64,000 nucleotides of DNA, taken from assembly GCA_049421205.1 (NCBI GenBank), contig JBMSMQ010000002.1, positions 1-64,000 on the forward strand, in the 5' to 3' direction. The number at the start of each line of letters is the position of its first letter. Position 1 is the stretch's first letter. The position numbers were made by a program, and so were the translations under genes. This stretch comes from JAFMIT01 sp049421205 (lineage in GTDB: Bacteria > Actinomycetota > Actinomycetes > S36-B12 > UBA5976). Below are positions 1 through 7,617 of the stretch, piece by piece. Below the pieces are notes generated by a model, which was not told where the DNA came from, made no database searches, and saw only the letters and a list, made by a program, of their open reading frames with translations.

Positions 1-51
1 GATGAACCAGGATCAGGACCTGGAGAGAAATTCACAGGATTTGTGAGTTAA
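1..51 (+). CDS. Possible C-terminal end of an unidentified gene (partial)
   Basis: Frame 1 is open from the window edge and ends at TAA (49-51), giving a 16-residue Gly/Pro-containing tail ending in FTGFVS. If real, the gene converges on the SseB-like gene and the two stop codons overlap. The fragment is too short to identify, and chance cannot be excluded: frame 2 is also open to a TGA. Confidence 0.35.
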   Translation, partial: DEPGSGPGEKFTGFVS

Positions 52-443
52 GCGTTTGCGATTGATGCAATGTCACTGAGCGTCAATGCGATCTTATGTT
101 CATCATTGATATCAATGATTATTCCATCGTAATTTTGCTCTAGTGCTTCTAATGCCAGATCTTTAGAAGTTTTTATAAAAGGTCTTGCTATTGGGTCAAA
201 CTTTGAAAGACTTTCTATCGACGTGAAGGCAAGTAATGCCTTACGTCCATCCTTTGAGGTAAACGTGACTTGTACCATGTCGTTTCCAGTATGTGTTTTA
301 TGTTCTCTAAGTGGAAGAAGCAAACGAGATTGCGAGAGAGCTGACAGAAGCCCTTGTCGGGTGAGTTCATTTGGATGTTCTAACCAGAGGGCAAATGCGG
401 ATTGAATAGATTCTGGAATCTGTCCGAAATCTTCAACGGCCAA
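48..443 (-). CDS. SseB-like N-terminal domain protein
   Basis: A 131-residue soluble protein without a signal peptide or membrane segment. Its layout matches the SseB N-terminal domain family that is common as small stand-alone proteins in Actinobacteria: an early helix with LLLPL, a central strand block with GRKALLAFTS, and a final segment with the YDGIIIDIND turn. The family's biochemical role is not established. It is the last gene of the long minus-strand run that begins at pyrR, starting 6 bp after the DCC-family gene, so it is probably co-transcribed with riboflavin genes. Family assignment is by pattern only and is moderately secure; function is unknown. Confidence 0.6.
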   Translation of the reverse strand: MAVEDFGQIPESIQSAFALWLEHPNELTRQGLLSALSQSRLLLPLREHKTHTGNDMVQVTFTSKDGRKALLAFTSIESLSKFDPIARPFIKTSKDLALEALEQNYDGIIIDINDEHKIALTLSDIASIANA

Positions 444-449
444 TGCGTC

Positions 450-881
450 CTACTTTGGAGTCTGTGGCAGTCCACATGATGGAGTTGAGCCAGGTAAACG
501 GCCTCGATTCTTTGCAATGATTTGATACATCGCCCACGCAATCCAAGAAAACGGAGGAATAAAAGTAAGCAGACCTATCGGTAACTGCCATCCCCCATTT
601 CGAATAAGTAGTGCGCCAAAATTTTGAGCACCTGGATAGACACGAATATTGTTATCGACTACCTCCACCCACCATGCTGCACGCTCTATATCGCTTTGGG
701 TGAGCCCAAATTGAGTGACATCCATCGTGTTGTTTCGAACATTCTGCCAATCACCTGGGAAAAATCGTTCGAACTGTCCGATACTTTTTTGGCAGAACCC
801 ACAGTCGGCTTCAGTCAACACAATTGGACTTGAAAATCCCTTTGGTGCATCCCCTCGACCTGGTAACTTCATGACTCTCAC
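450..881 (-). CDS. DCC-family thiol-disulfide oxidoreductase (DUF393)
   Basis: A 143-residue protein with the family hallmark near its N terminus: a strand ending in LTEADCGFCQKS, giving a CxxC pair in a DCGFC context. It is followed by a helix with FxRFFPGD and by a C-terminal hydrophobic stretch (about residues 100-122) that may be membrane-associated. DUF393 proteins have a thioredoxin-like fold and are predicted redox proteins; no substrate is known. The first in-frame start is GTG at 881, which overlaps the ribH stop as GTGA; an ATG at 872 three codons later is equally plausible. It lies between ribH and the SseB-like gene at the tail of the riboflavin operon. Confidence 0.75.
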   Translation of the reverse strand: MRVMKLPGRGDAPKGFSSPIVLTEADCGFCQKSIGQFERFFPGDWQNVRNNTMDVTQFGLTQSDIERAAWWVEVVDNNIRVYPGAQNFGALLIRNGGWQLPIGLLTFIPPFSWIAWAMYQIIAKNRGRLPGSTPSCGLPQTPK

Positions 882-1330
882 TTACGTTTTAATAAATATG
901 ACAGGCTCAAGAGTACCGCTTCAGCGCTTTCTTTGCCTTTGTTATTGTTTTTCAGGCATCGATCCCAGGCTTGCTGTTCATTCTCTACCATCAACACGCC
1001 AAATCCAACTGGCTTCTCTGCTTCAATTGAAACTTGTGTAAGACCTTGAGTTACTGACTGACATATATAGTCAAAATGTGCCGTATCTCCGCGAATAACA
1101 ACTCCAAGTGCGATCGCGGCATCAAAATCCTTCAAGCAGTTTTTAATTATTAACGACAATTCAAATGCTCCAGCGACGCGAACTACTTCGTACGATGCAG
1201 AAGCATCCGTGAGTGCTTCGGATGCACCTACGATGAGTTCGTCAACAATTTCTTTGTTCCAAATGGACGCAACAATCGCTATTCGCGCGTTTGGCATCTG
1301 TACTTGGATGCGAGGACCATCGCTACTCAT
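878..1330 (-). CDS. ribH: 6,7-dimethyl-8-ribityllumazine synthase
   Basis: Condenses 5-amino-6-ribitylamino-uracil with 3,4-dihydroxy-2-butanone 4-phosphate to form lumazine, the penultimate riboflavin step, in the cytoplasm. At 150 residues it has normal length. Visible landmarks are the substrate-pocket AGAFEL around residues 53-58, and GVVIRGDTAHFDYI around 76-89 with the catalytic His near position 85. The C-terminal phosphate-binding and helix region contains GKESAEA. The start overlaps the ribBA stop by 4 nt (ATGA), indicating translational coupling. The gene order ribD-ribE-ribBA-ribH is complete here. No FMN riboswitch is visible before the cluster; the genes are embedded in a longer operon. 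Confidence 0.97.
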   Translation of the reverse strand: MSSDGPRIQVQMPNARIAIVASIWNKEIVDELIVGASEALTDASASYEVVRVAGAFELSLIIKNCLKDFDAAIALGVVIRGDTAHFDYICQSVTQGLTQVSIEAEKPVGFGVLMVENEQQAWDRCLKNNNKGKESAEAVLLSLSYLLKRK

Positions 1331-2556
1331 AGTTTTCCATTTTCCACTTCAGTAAGTTCATGTCCAAGCTTGTCGCGCTTTGTTCTCAAGTATGAAATAT
1401 TGTCTTTACCTGGCGTAATCTCGAGAGGCACTCGCTCAAATATTGAAAGCCCATATCCTTCTAAGCCCGCACGTTTTGCTGGGTTATTTGTTAAAAGCCT
1501 CATCGATTTCACGCCCAAATCAACCAAAATTTGCGCACCAATTCCATAATCTCGACTATCTGCGGGCATTCCTAATTTCAGATTTGCTTCAACAGTGTCA
1601 AGACCCTGTTCCTGAAGCTCATATGCCTGTAATTTCCGAAGTAATCCGATACCTCTGCCCTCATGTCCTCGCATGTAGAGCACGACACCTCGCCCTTCAT
1701 CGGCAACTTTTTTCATTGCTGCTTCAAGTTGTGGGCCACAATCGCATCGGAGTGATCCAAGCGCATCCCCCGTTAAGCACTCGGAGTGAACTCGAACAAG
1801 TACTTTTTCGCCATTCCCAATCTCGCCCATCACAAGTGCAATGTGTTCAACTCCATCCACAAGGCTCTTGAATCCAATTGCAGTGAACTCCCCAAACTTT
1901 GTTGGCATTTTGGACTGTGCAACACGTTTTACTTGCTTTTCAGTTTTTCGTATGTACTGAATAAGTTCAGTGATTGAAATCATTTTCAATTCGTTATCAT
2001 TTGCGAACTTTCGACAATCATCTGCTCGCATCACAGACCCGTCATCGTGCACGAGTTCACAAATCACGCCGACTGGATGGAGGCCAGCCAATCGCGCTAA
2101 ATCAACAGCGGCCTCAGTGTGTCCGGCTCTTCTCAAAACACCACCATCAACTGCTCGCAGAGGGAAAATGTGTCCTGGACGCTTCAAGTCAGACGCTTCC
2201 GTCAAGGGATCCGCAAGTGCTCGAACTGTTTGCGCACGATCTGCTGCTGAAATTCCCGTTGTTACTCCATGAGCACTATCCACTGAAACCGTATATGCAG
2301 TCTTATGTGTTTCCTCATTGGTATGCGTCATCATAGGGATGTTAAGCCTGTCGAGCCAATCACCCATCATCGGCACACAAATCACACCACTCGTGTGACG
2401 GACCATGAATCCCATTAACTCATTTGTGGCAAGTTGCGCTGCAAATATTAAATCGCCTTCATTTTCTCGCTCTTCATCATCAACAACGACAACAGCTTTA
2501 CCAAGGCGAATGTCATGAATAGCATCCTGAATCGAATCTAGTTTGATACTTTCCAT
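1327..2556 (-). CDS. ribBA: Bifunctional DHBP synthase / GTP cyclohydrolase II
   Basis: Two-domain enzyme of 409 residues. The N-terminal half (about 1-200) makes 3,4-dihydroxy-2-butanone 4-phosphate from ribulose 5-phosphate and shows the acidic metal-binding loop DDEERENEGDLI and RAGHTEA. The C-terminal half (about 205-400) opens the imidazole ring of GTP and shows RVHSECLTGDALGSLRCDCG, whose three cysteines bind zinc, and RGHEGRGIG. Both halves keep their key residues, so both activities are expected. It feeds both branches of riboflavin synthesis to RibH, and its substrate ribulose 5-phosphate is also that of rpe just upstream. It is separated from ribE by 1 bp. Confidence 0.97.
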   Translation of the reverse strand: MESIKLDSIQDAIHDIRLGKAVVVVDDEERENEGDLIFAAQLATNELMGFMVRHTSGVICVPMMGDWLDRLNIPMMTHTNEETHKTAYTVSVDSAHGVTTGISAADRAQTVRALADPLTEASDLKRPGHIFPLRAVDGGVLRRAGHTEAAVDLARLAGLHPVGVICELVHDDGSVMRADDCRKFANDNELKMISITELIQYIRKTEKQVKRVAQSKMPTKFGEFTAIGFKSLVDGVEHIALVMGEIGNGEKVLVRVHSECLTGDALGSLRCDCGPQLEAAMKKVADEGRGVVLYMRGHEGRGIGLLRKLQAYELQEQGLDTVEANLKLGMPADSRDYGIGAQILVDLGVKSMRLLTNNPAKRAGLEGYGLSIFERVPLEITPGKDNISYLRTKRDKLGHELTEVENGKL

Positions 2557-2557
2557 T

Positions 2558-3145
2558 TTATGAATTCACCAATTTCTCTAAATGACGAGCAACAATGTCA
2601 GATTCTAGGTTTACTTTATTTCCGACCTGCTTTGAACCAAGGATGGTGTGTTCAAGGGTCGAGGGAATGAGCGAGACCTCAAACCACAAATCTCCAAGAT
2701 CTGAGACCGTCAGCGAAACCCCATCTACGGCGATCGAACCTCGTTTCACGACATACTTTTGCAATTGGGGTGAGACAGCAATTCTCACCCGCCTCCAATT
2801 AGTCAGTTCTTCAATCTCAAGGATAGTTCCCACTTCATCAATGTGTCCCTGAACGAGGTGACCTCCAACAAAATCTGTAAGTGTCATAGGAAATTCAATG
2901 TTTACCAAGCTCTTCATATTCAAATCACCGAGATTTGTTTTACTGAGAGTAATTCCCATAACATCAAAACTAACAACATTTTCGTGAAGAGAAGTAGCCG
3001 TTAGACAAACCCCATTGACACTGATGCTGTCGCCTAATTTGACACTCTTTGGCAGACTTGTAAGTTCAATTTCTAAGACACCAAAATCACCAGTCGCTTG
3101 AATCCTTGATACAACGCCGATTTGTTGAATGATGCCAGTAAACAC
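2558..3145 (-). CDS. ribE: Riboflavin synthase, alpha chain
   Basis: Dismutates two molecules of 6,7-dimethyl-8-ribityllumazine into riboflavin and the pyrimidine precursor. The protein contains two lumazine-binding barrel repeats: ISVNGVCLT in the first and IAVDGVSLTVSD in the second, with GGHLVQGHID between. The start chosen is GTG at 3145, giving the family-typical MFTGII beginning; a TTG two codons upstream (3151) is also open. It lies 9 bp after ribD and 1 bp before ribBA. The length of about 195 residues is normal. This gene is also called ribC in some nomenclatures. Confidence 0.95.
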   Translation of the reverse strand: MFTGIIQQIGVVSRIQATGDFGVLEIELTSLPKSVKLGDSISVNGVCLTATSLHENVVSFDVMGITLSKTNLGDLNMKSLVNIEFPMTLTDFVGGHLVQGHIDEVGTILEIEELTNWRRVRIAVSPQLQKYVVKRGSIAVDGVSLTVSDLGDLWFEVSLIPSTLEHTILGSKQVGNKVNLESDIVARHLEKLVNS

Positions 3146-3154
3146 ACCCAAAGG

Positions 3155-4147
3155 TTAGTGTGAACAGCGATTCATCCGCAGAACGGTAATGGTGTCCCCG
3201 CCCAGCACAAATTGTTCGGCAATTTGCCCCTTCAGCGCGTCCTTCAGCGTTGAGACTCCAAGACCTTGTACGGCTGACACTCCATCTCCGAGCACAATCG
3301 GAGCACTCATCCAAATTATTCGATTCACAAGATTCGCTTTCAAGAATGCGCCGGCAACTTTTCCTCCTGCCTCAATCAGAAGATGCTCTTTCCCGTCAGC
3401 AGTTGCTCTATCAAGTAAATCTCCGGGATTGTGGGAATTTATTGAAGTGTATCGCCCTTCTATACGTGAGAAATTCTCTAGAGCACTTTTACCTAATACA
3501 TACACGTGTGGTTGAAAATTCACTTCAAAATCGCGCACCGTGTACTGAGGGTTATCGAGCTTTACAGTGTTTGTTGATGTGACAATACCATCAACCTCTA
3601 ATCGGATTTTCTGAACATAGTGCCGTGATTCTTCTGACGTGATCCATTGGCTCGTCCCATCGACCGCAGCAATGAAACCGTCCAGAGTGCTCGCAATTTT
3701 CAAAGTGACATACGGGGTTTGACATTCAGTAGCGTGTAACCATGGTGCAAGAGTTTCACTTGCTTCTTTTTCTAAAACGCCGCCCACTACTTCGATCTGT
3801 TTTTGGCGAAGCACCGCTTCGCCGCCATTCATCTTGTCCTTTGTAGCGAAAACCACTCGCTTAATTCCTGCTGAATGAAGTGCATCAACACAAGGACCGG
3901 TTCTTCCTATATGAGCACATGGTTCTAATGTCACGTACACGGTTGCACCTACTGCACTACTTCCAGCACGATCAAGTGCAATCACTTCTGCATGGTCCTT
4001 ACCCAACTCACCATGGACACCTTCAGAAATTATTTCTCCTGCTGGACTAACAATGACGCACGCAACCTTAGGGTTCGGGAGTGTTTGGACACATGTCTGT
4101 TTTGCAAGATCGATGGCGTGGGCCATGAATTTTGAATCTATGTCCAC
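3155..4147 (-). CDS. ribD: Bifunctional riboflavin deaminase/reductase
   Basis: Performs the deamination and side-chain reduction of the pyrimidine intermediate. The N-terminal cytidine-deaminase-like domain shows the zinc ligands HAE (in GKDHAEVIAL) and EPCAHIGRTGPC. The C-terminal DHFR-like reductase begins near PYVTLKIASTLDGFIA. The reading frame is open upstream to 4237, but that extension lies entirely inside rpe in another frame. GTG at 4147 gives the usual short lead before the family's FMAHAIDLA helix and overlaps rpe by 10 nt; ATG at 4126 is the alternative. The linker after the second zinc motif (KDKMNGGEA) is slightly shorter than usual. Confidence 0.94.
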   Translation of the reverse strand: MDIDSKFMAHAIDLAKQTCVQTLPNPKVACVIVSPAGEIISEGVHGELGKDHAEVIALDRAGSSAVGATVYVTLEPCAHIGRTGPCVDALHSAGIKRVVFATKDKMNGGEAVLRQKQIEVVGGVLEKEASETLAPWLHATECQTPYVTLKIASTLDGFIAAVDGTSQWITSEESRHYVQKIRLEVDGIVTSTNTVKLDNPQYTVRDFEVNFQPHVYVLGKSALENFSRIEGRYTSINSHNPGDLLDRATADGKEHLLIEAGGKVAGAFLKANLVNRIIWMSAPIVLGDGVSAVQGLGVSTLKDALKGQIAEQFVLGGDTITVLRMNRCSH

Positions 4148-4824
4148 CAGGCACCATTTTGAGCATTGAGCGCTAACGTTCGAAGGTTGATGCAGGCGGT
4201 GCGTGGATCTTGCGCACGAAACACCCCATGACCACAAACGAATACATCTGCCCCATTTTCAGCACATTCTTCAATCGTGCTTATTGAAACTCCACCATCC
4301 ACTTGGATCGTCATCGGCAATGCTCTTTCGCGAATTAATTCCCGAGCACGCCTAACTTTCGGCATCATATCTGCCATAAAACTTTGACCACTAAATCCAG
4401 GTTCAACAGTCATTACCAGCAACATATCAATGTGATCGAAATACTCAATGACGTCATCAAGACTGGTTGCAGGCTTTATCGCTAGCCCGACTTTTGATCC
4501 GTGTTGCTTTATGTTGGATATCACATGCATTGGCGATGATGAAGCTTCAAAGTGGAATGTCACACTTTGTGCACCTATTTCAGCATAGGCACTCGCCCAG
4601 CGCTCTGGATTTTCGATCATCAGATGACAATCAAGTGGCTTTTCAACAACCTTCAGAAGCTGTTCAACAACTGGCAAACCAAAGGTTAAATTTGGTACGA
4701 AGTGATAATCCATTACATCAACATGAAAGTAATCACAGTAATCTTGAATCGCCACACACTCTTCGGTGAGATTGGCGAGGTTCGCTGACAGGATTGATGG
4801 ATTAATACTTACCGCCATAGTCAA
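4138..4824 (-). CDS. rpe: Ribulose-phosphate 3-epimerase
   Basis: Interconverts ribulose 5-phosphate and xylulose 5-phosphate in the pentose phosphate pathway. The TIM-barrel protein of up to 228 residues shows INPSILSANLANL at the start, the metal/catalytic segment VDVMDYHFVPNLTFG, CHLMIENP, MTVEPGFSGQSF and the phosphate-binding QVDGGVS. ATG at 4824 or the second ATG two codons later (MAVSINPS) can start it. It is placed directly before the riboflavin genes, which use its substrate ribulose 5-phosphate, and 3 bp after rsmB, as in many actinobacteria. Confidence 0.96.
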   Translation of the reverse strand: MTMAVSINPSILSANLANLTEECVAIQDYCDYFHVDVMDYHFVPNLTFGLPVVEQLLKVVEKPLDCHLMIENPERWASAYAEIGAQSVTFHFEASSSPMHVISNIKQHGSKVGLAIKPATSLDDVIEYFDHIDMLLVMTVEPGFSGQSFMADMMPKVRRARELIRERALPMTIQVDGGVSISTIEECAENGADVFVCGHGVFRAQDPRTACINLRTLALNAQNGAWWT

Positions 4825-4827
4825 ACC

Positions 4828-6150
4828 CTAGTGGCGCTTGAGTACCGCCATGAACATTCCATCGGTATCGTGTTTGTGAGGCCAGAGTCGCAGAAATTTA
4901 TCGTCAGCAATCAAATCATCAGCGCGCTTAAGATGAGGTACCGCCATTATTCCTTGATTGATATCTTGGATTTCAACATCTGGGTGCGCCTTCACAATAT
5001 CCGCTACAAGATAATCTGATTCCGCAAGGTGCCATGAACAGGTGACGTATCCGACCACTCCACCGGGCCGAACTGCCTTTAGTGCATTCTCGAGTAAAGC
5101 TTTCTGAAGTGGCACTAAATCAGTGAGATCACTTGCTTTCTTTCGCCAACGACTTTCTGCGCGCCTTCGTAGTGCACCTAAACCTAGACATGGTGCATCT
5201 ACGAGTACTCGATCGAATTTGCCTGTGGCAAAGGCTGAATCTCTACCATCAGCGATTTCGACCACGGAATTACCATCGATGCCTCTCAACGCCTCTTCTA
5301 CAAGTTCAGCACGATGTGAATGAACCTCAATTGCGGTAAGTTTCGCATTTCGACCTGCAGCAATCTGTTTCAATAACATAGCTTTTCCACCTGGCCCGCT
5401 GCAAAGATCTAGCCATGCAGAATCTGTACCTTCGATCGGGAAATGACCAAGAATCTGGGCAACCACTTGACTACCTTCATCTTGAACTTGTGCCTTTCTT
5501 TCGAGGACGAGCGGATGGCGGTATGGATTCTCTTGAACTCTCATTGCATAAGGTGAAAAATGTGACTCGCTACCCGTCAATATTCCATCGCGACTGACGA
5601 GTGTGACCGAGGGCACTTCGTTATTACGTTGCAATAATGCTTCGACATCCGATTGGTTCGAGAAAAGTGCTTCAGCCGCAGATTTAACAATCCAGAGTGG
5701 ATGTGAATAAAGCAAAGAGAGCCTTTCCCAAGTGTTGGGTGTACTTCCTTCAATTATCTCCTGGTAATAACGCAAATCGTGTTCACTCAACTTACGTAAT
5801 GTGGCATTGACAAACCCGCGTGCACTTGCAAGACGAGTTAGCGAAACGAGATTTACAGTTTCTGACACCGCTGCGTAATTCTCTGTTCTCATGAAAAGAA
5901 CTTGATATGCTCCTATTCGCAAGATATCTCTCAGCGGTGGATCAACTTTATCCAAATCTCGCTTTGCTTCAGACGCAATCGCAAAATCGAGAAAACTTCG
6001 GTTGCGATACACACCTGAGACTAATTCAGTGATAAATCGTGCATCTTGCTCACTAAATTGATTGAGGTACCGAGGAAGTATGAGATTCAGATATGCATCG
6101 TGAACTTCTACCTCTTCAATTATTTGATACGCGGCTTCACGAGAATTCAC
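4828..6150 (-). CDS. rsmB: 16S rRNA (cytosine-967-C5)-methyltransferase
   Basis: SAM-dependent RNA m5C methyltransferase of the Sun/RsmB family, 440 residues. The N-terminal 130 or so residues form a NusB-like RNA-binding helical domain (AYQIIEEVEV, ITELVSGVYRN, LRIGAYQVLF). The C-terminal Rossmann-fold domain shows the SAM loop DLCSGPGGKA, motif IV DAPCLGLGALRR and the catalytic-cysteine motif YVTCSWHLAES. Two cysteines, in DAPC and TCS, fit the two-cysteine mechanism known for this family. The start overlaps the fmt stop by 4 nt. The fmt-rsmB-rpe arrangement is typical of Actinobacteria. Confidence 0.95.
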   Translation of the reverse strand: MNSREAAYQIIEEVEVHDAYLNLILPRYLNQFSEQDARFITELVSGVYRNRSFLDFAIASEAKRDLDKVDPPLRDILRIGAYQVLFMRTENYAAVSETVNLVSLTRLASARGFVNATLRKLSEHDLRYYQEIIEGSTPNTWERLSLLYSHPLWIVKSAAEALFSNQSDVEALLQRNNEVPSVTLVSRDGILTGSESHFSPYAMRVQENPYRHPLVLERKAQVQDEGSQVVAQILGHFPIEGTDSAWLDLCSGPGGKAMLLKQIAAGRNAKLTAIEVHSHRAELVEEALRGIDGNSVVEIADGRDSAFATGKFDRVLVDAPCLGLGALRRRAESRWRKKASDLTDLVPLQKALLENALKAVRPGGVVGYVTCSWHLAESDYLVADIVKAHPDVEIQDINQGIMAVPHLKRADDLIADDKFLRLWPHKHDTDGMFMAVLKRH

Positions 6151-7052
6151 TCAAAGACCATACTCTCTCGATTATGAATTCCACGTAACCAGGAAGCGGC
6201 ATCCATCCAATGCTTTCCTTCAGGTTTTACCAATGTGAGGCGCAATGGGATGCTTCCTGTAGCAACGAAAACTTCTTTGTTCACTTCGAAAATTGTTCCA
6301 GGTTCGTATGTATCATCAGCGTTTTCAAAATCTACTGGACCTAGGTGAATTCTTTTTGACCGGAAAATCGCAAAAGCGCCAGGTTTTTCGAAAAAGGCTC
6401 GAATTTTTCGGTCAATTTCAATGGCACTATGTGACCAATTAATGCGCAGATCATCATTTGTGATTTTTGGAGCGTAGGTGATCTCCCCAACTTGTGCCCG
6501 TGGTTCAGCAATACCCTCTTCAATGATGCTCAGTGATTTCAAAGCAAGCGTTGCCCCAACTTCAGATAATACGTCCATCAGGGAACTACCGGTTTCATTC
6601 TTACCTGGCACAAACGTTGCTTGAGCGATTATTGGACCCGAATCCAAGTCTGGCTCTAAAAAGAATGTGGTTACACCCGTGACGTCATCTCCATACAAGA
6701 GTGAATGCTGAACAGGTGACGCACCACGCCACCTCGGTAGCAATGAGTAATGCACATTCAACCAGGGCCTTCGTTCTAATAGTTCACCACGAATGAGTTG
6801 ACCAAAAGCGACAACAACGCCAAGATCAAAATCTAAGTTCCGTAACGTCTCTTCAGTATTGATGTTGTGTGTTTCAATTAATGGGAGCGAGTTTTCAATT
6901 GCATACTTTGCAACTGGTGATTTATGTTCTTTCTGTCCACGTCCTTGCGGTTTTTCTGGGGATGTAATCACGGCAACGATGTCGTGTGCCGTATGCAGAG
7001 TTGCAAGGGTTTCAACTGCAGGCTGCGGATTTCCCGCAAAAACTATTCGCAC
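6147..7052 (-). CDS. fmt: Methionyl-tRNA formyltransferase
   Basis: Formylates initiator Met-tRNA using 10-formyl-tetrahydrofolate. The N-terminal formyltransferase domain shows FAGNPQPAVETL, the catalytic block LNVHYSLLPRWRGASPVQ (Asn and His present) and the catalytic Asp in DLDSGP. A C-terminal tRNA-binding barrel follows. The reading frame is open to 7118, but GTG at 7052 gives the canonical MRIVFAG start and overlaps the def stop by one base (TAGTG), so the upstream extension is rejected. Pairing with def couples N-terminal formylation and deformylation. About 301 residues, normal length. Confidence 0.95.
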   Translation of the reverse strand: MRIVFAGNPQPAVETLATLHTAHDIVAVITSPEKPQGRGQKEHKSPVAKYAIENSLPLIETHNINTEETLRNLDFDLGVVVAFGQLIRGELLERRPWLNVHYSLLPRWRGASPVQHSLLYGDDVTGVTTFFLEPDLDSGPIIAQATFVPGKNETGSSLMDVLSEVGATLALKSLSIIEEGIAEPRAQVGEITYAPKITNDDLRINWSHSAIEIDRKIRAFFEKPGAFAIFRSKRIHLGPVDFENADDTYEPGTIFEVNKEVFVATGSIPLRLTLVKPEGKHWMDAASWLRGIHNRESMVFE

Positions 7053-7597
7053 TATCCGAGGCCTGGACGAATTGCGTGAGGGCTCAGTTTCACCTGCGGC
7101 ACTGATTCTCCGGCCCACACTGCTTCACGAATTGCTTTCATAGCAGCTTTTCTCGTTTCTTTATCGAGTCGGTCAATGAATACAATGCCATCCAGGTGAT
7201 CAGTCTCATGCTGTATTGCACGGGATAGCAATGCTGTTCCTTCAATGACTACAGGTTCGCCGAACATATTCATACCCTTTGCGATTACTCGCTCAGAACG
7301 AGTGCAGTCAAAGGTAAGCCCAGGCACGGAAAGGCAACCCTCTGGTCCAAATTGTTCTTCGTCCGATAAATCTAAAGATGGGTTAATCAAGTGTCCGACA
7401 ACATCGTCTACCCAATATGTGAAAACACGAAGACTTACACCAATTTGAGGTGCGGCAAGACCAGAACCCGGTGCATCCAACATAGTTTCAGTTAAATCGG
7501 CAACTAATTGGCGAAGCTCTTTATCAAAGTCAATAACTGGCAAAGCTTTCGTTGTGAGAACAGGGTCACCAAAGATGCGAATTGGTTGAATACTCAT
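7052..7597 (-). CDS. def: Peptide deformylase
   Basis: Metalloenzyme that removes the N-formyl group from nascent proteins. All three family motifs are present in the 181-residue protein: GSGLAAPQIG (motif 1), EGCLSVPG with the metal-binding Cys (motif 2), and QHETDHLDG, the HExxH zinc/iron site (motif 3). The C-terminal tail (VPQVKLSPHAIRPGLG) is longer than the minimal enzyme, as in type I enzymes of Actinobacteria. It lies 20 bp after priA, the largest gap in this run, and is tightly coupled to fmt downstream. Confidence 0.97.
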   Translation of the reverse strand: MSIQPIRIFGDPVLTTKALPVIDFDKELRQLVADLTETMLDAPGSGLAAPQIGVSLRVFTYWVDDVVGHLINPSLDLSDEEQFGPEGCLSVPGLTFDCTRSERVIAKGMNMFGEPVVIEGTALLSRAIQHETDHLDGIVFIDRLDKETRKAAMKAIREAVWAGESVPQVKLSPHAIRPGLG

Positions 7598-7617
7598 ATC
7601 GAAAGTTTACCACTTTA

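Noticed and set aside
3146..4160. FMN riboswitch before the riboflavin genes
   Set aside because: ribD overlaps rpe by about 10 nt and the other rib gaps are 1-9 bp; there is no room and no RFN-element-like sequence.
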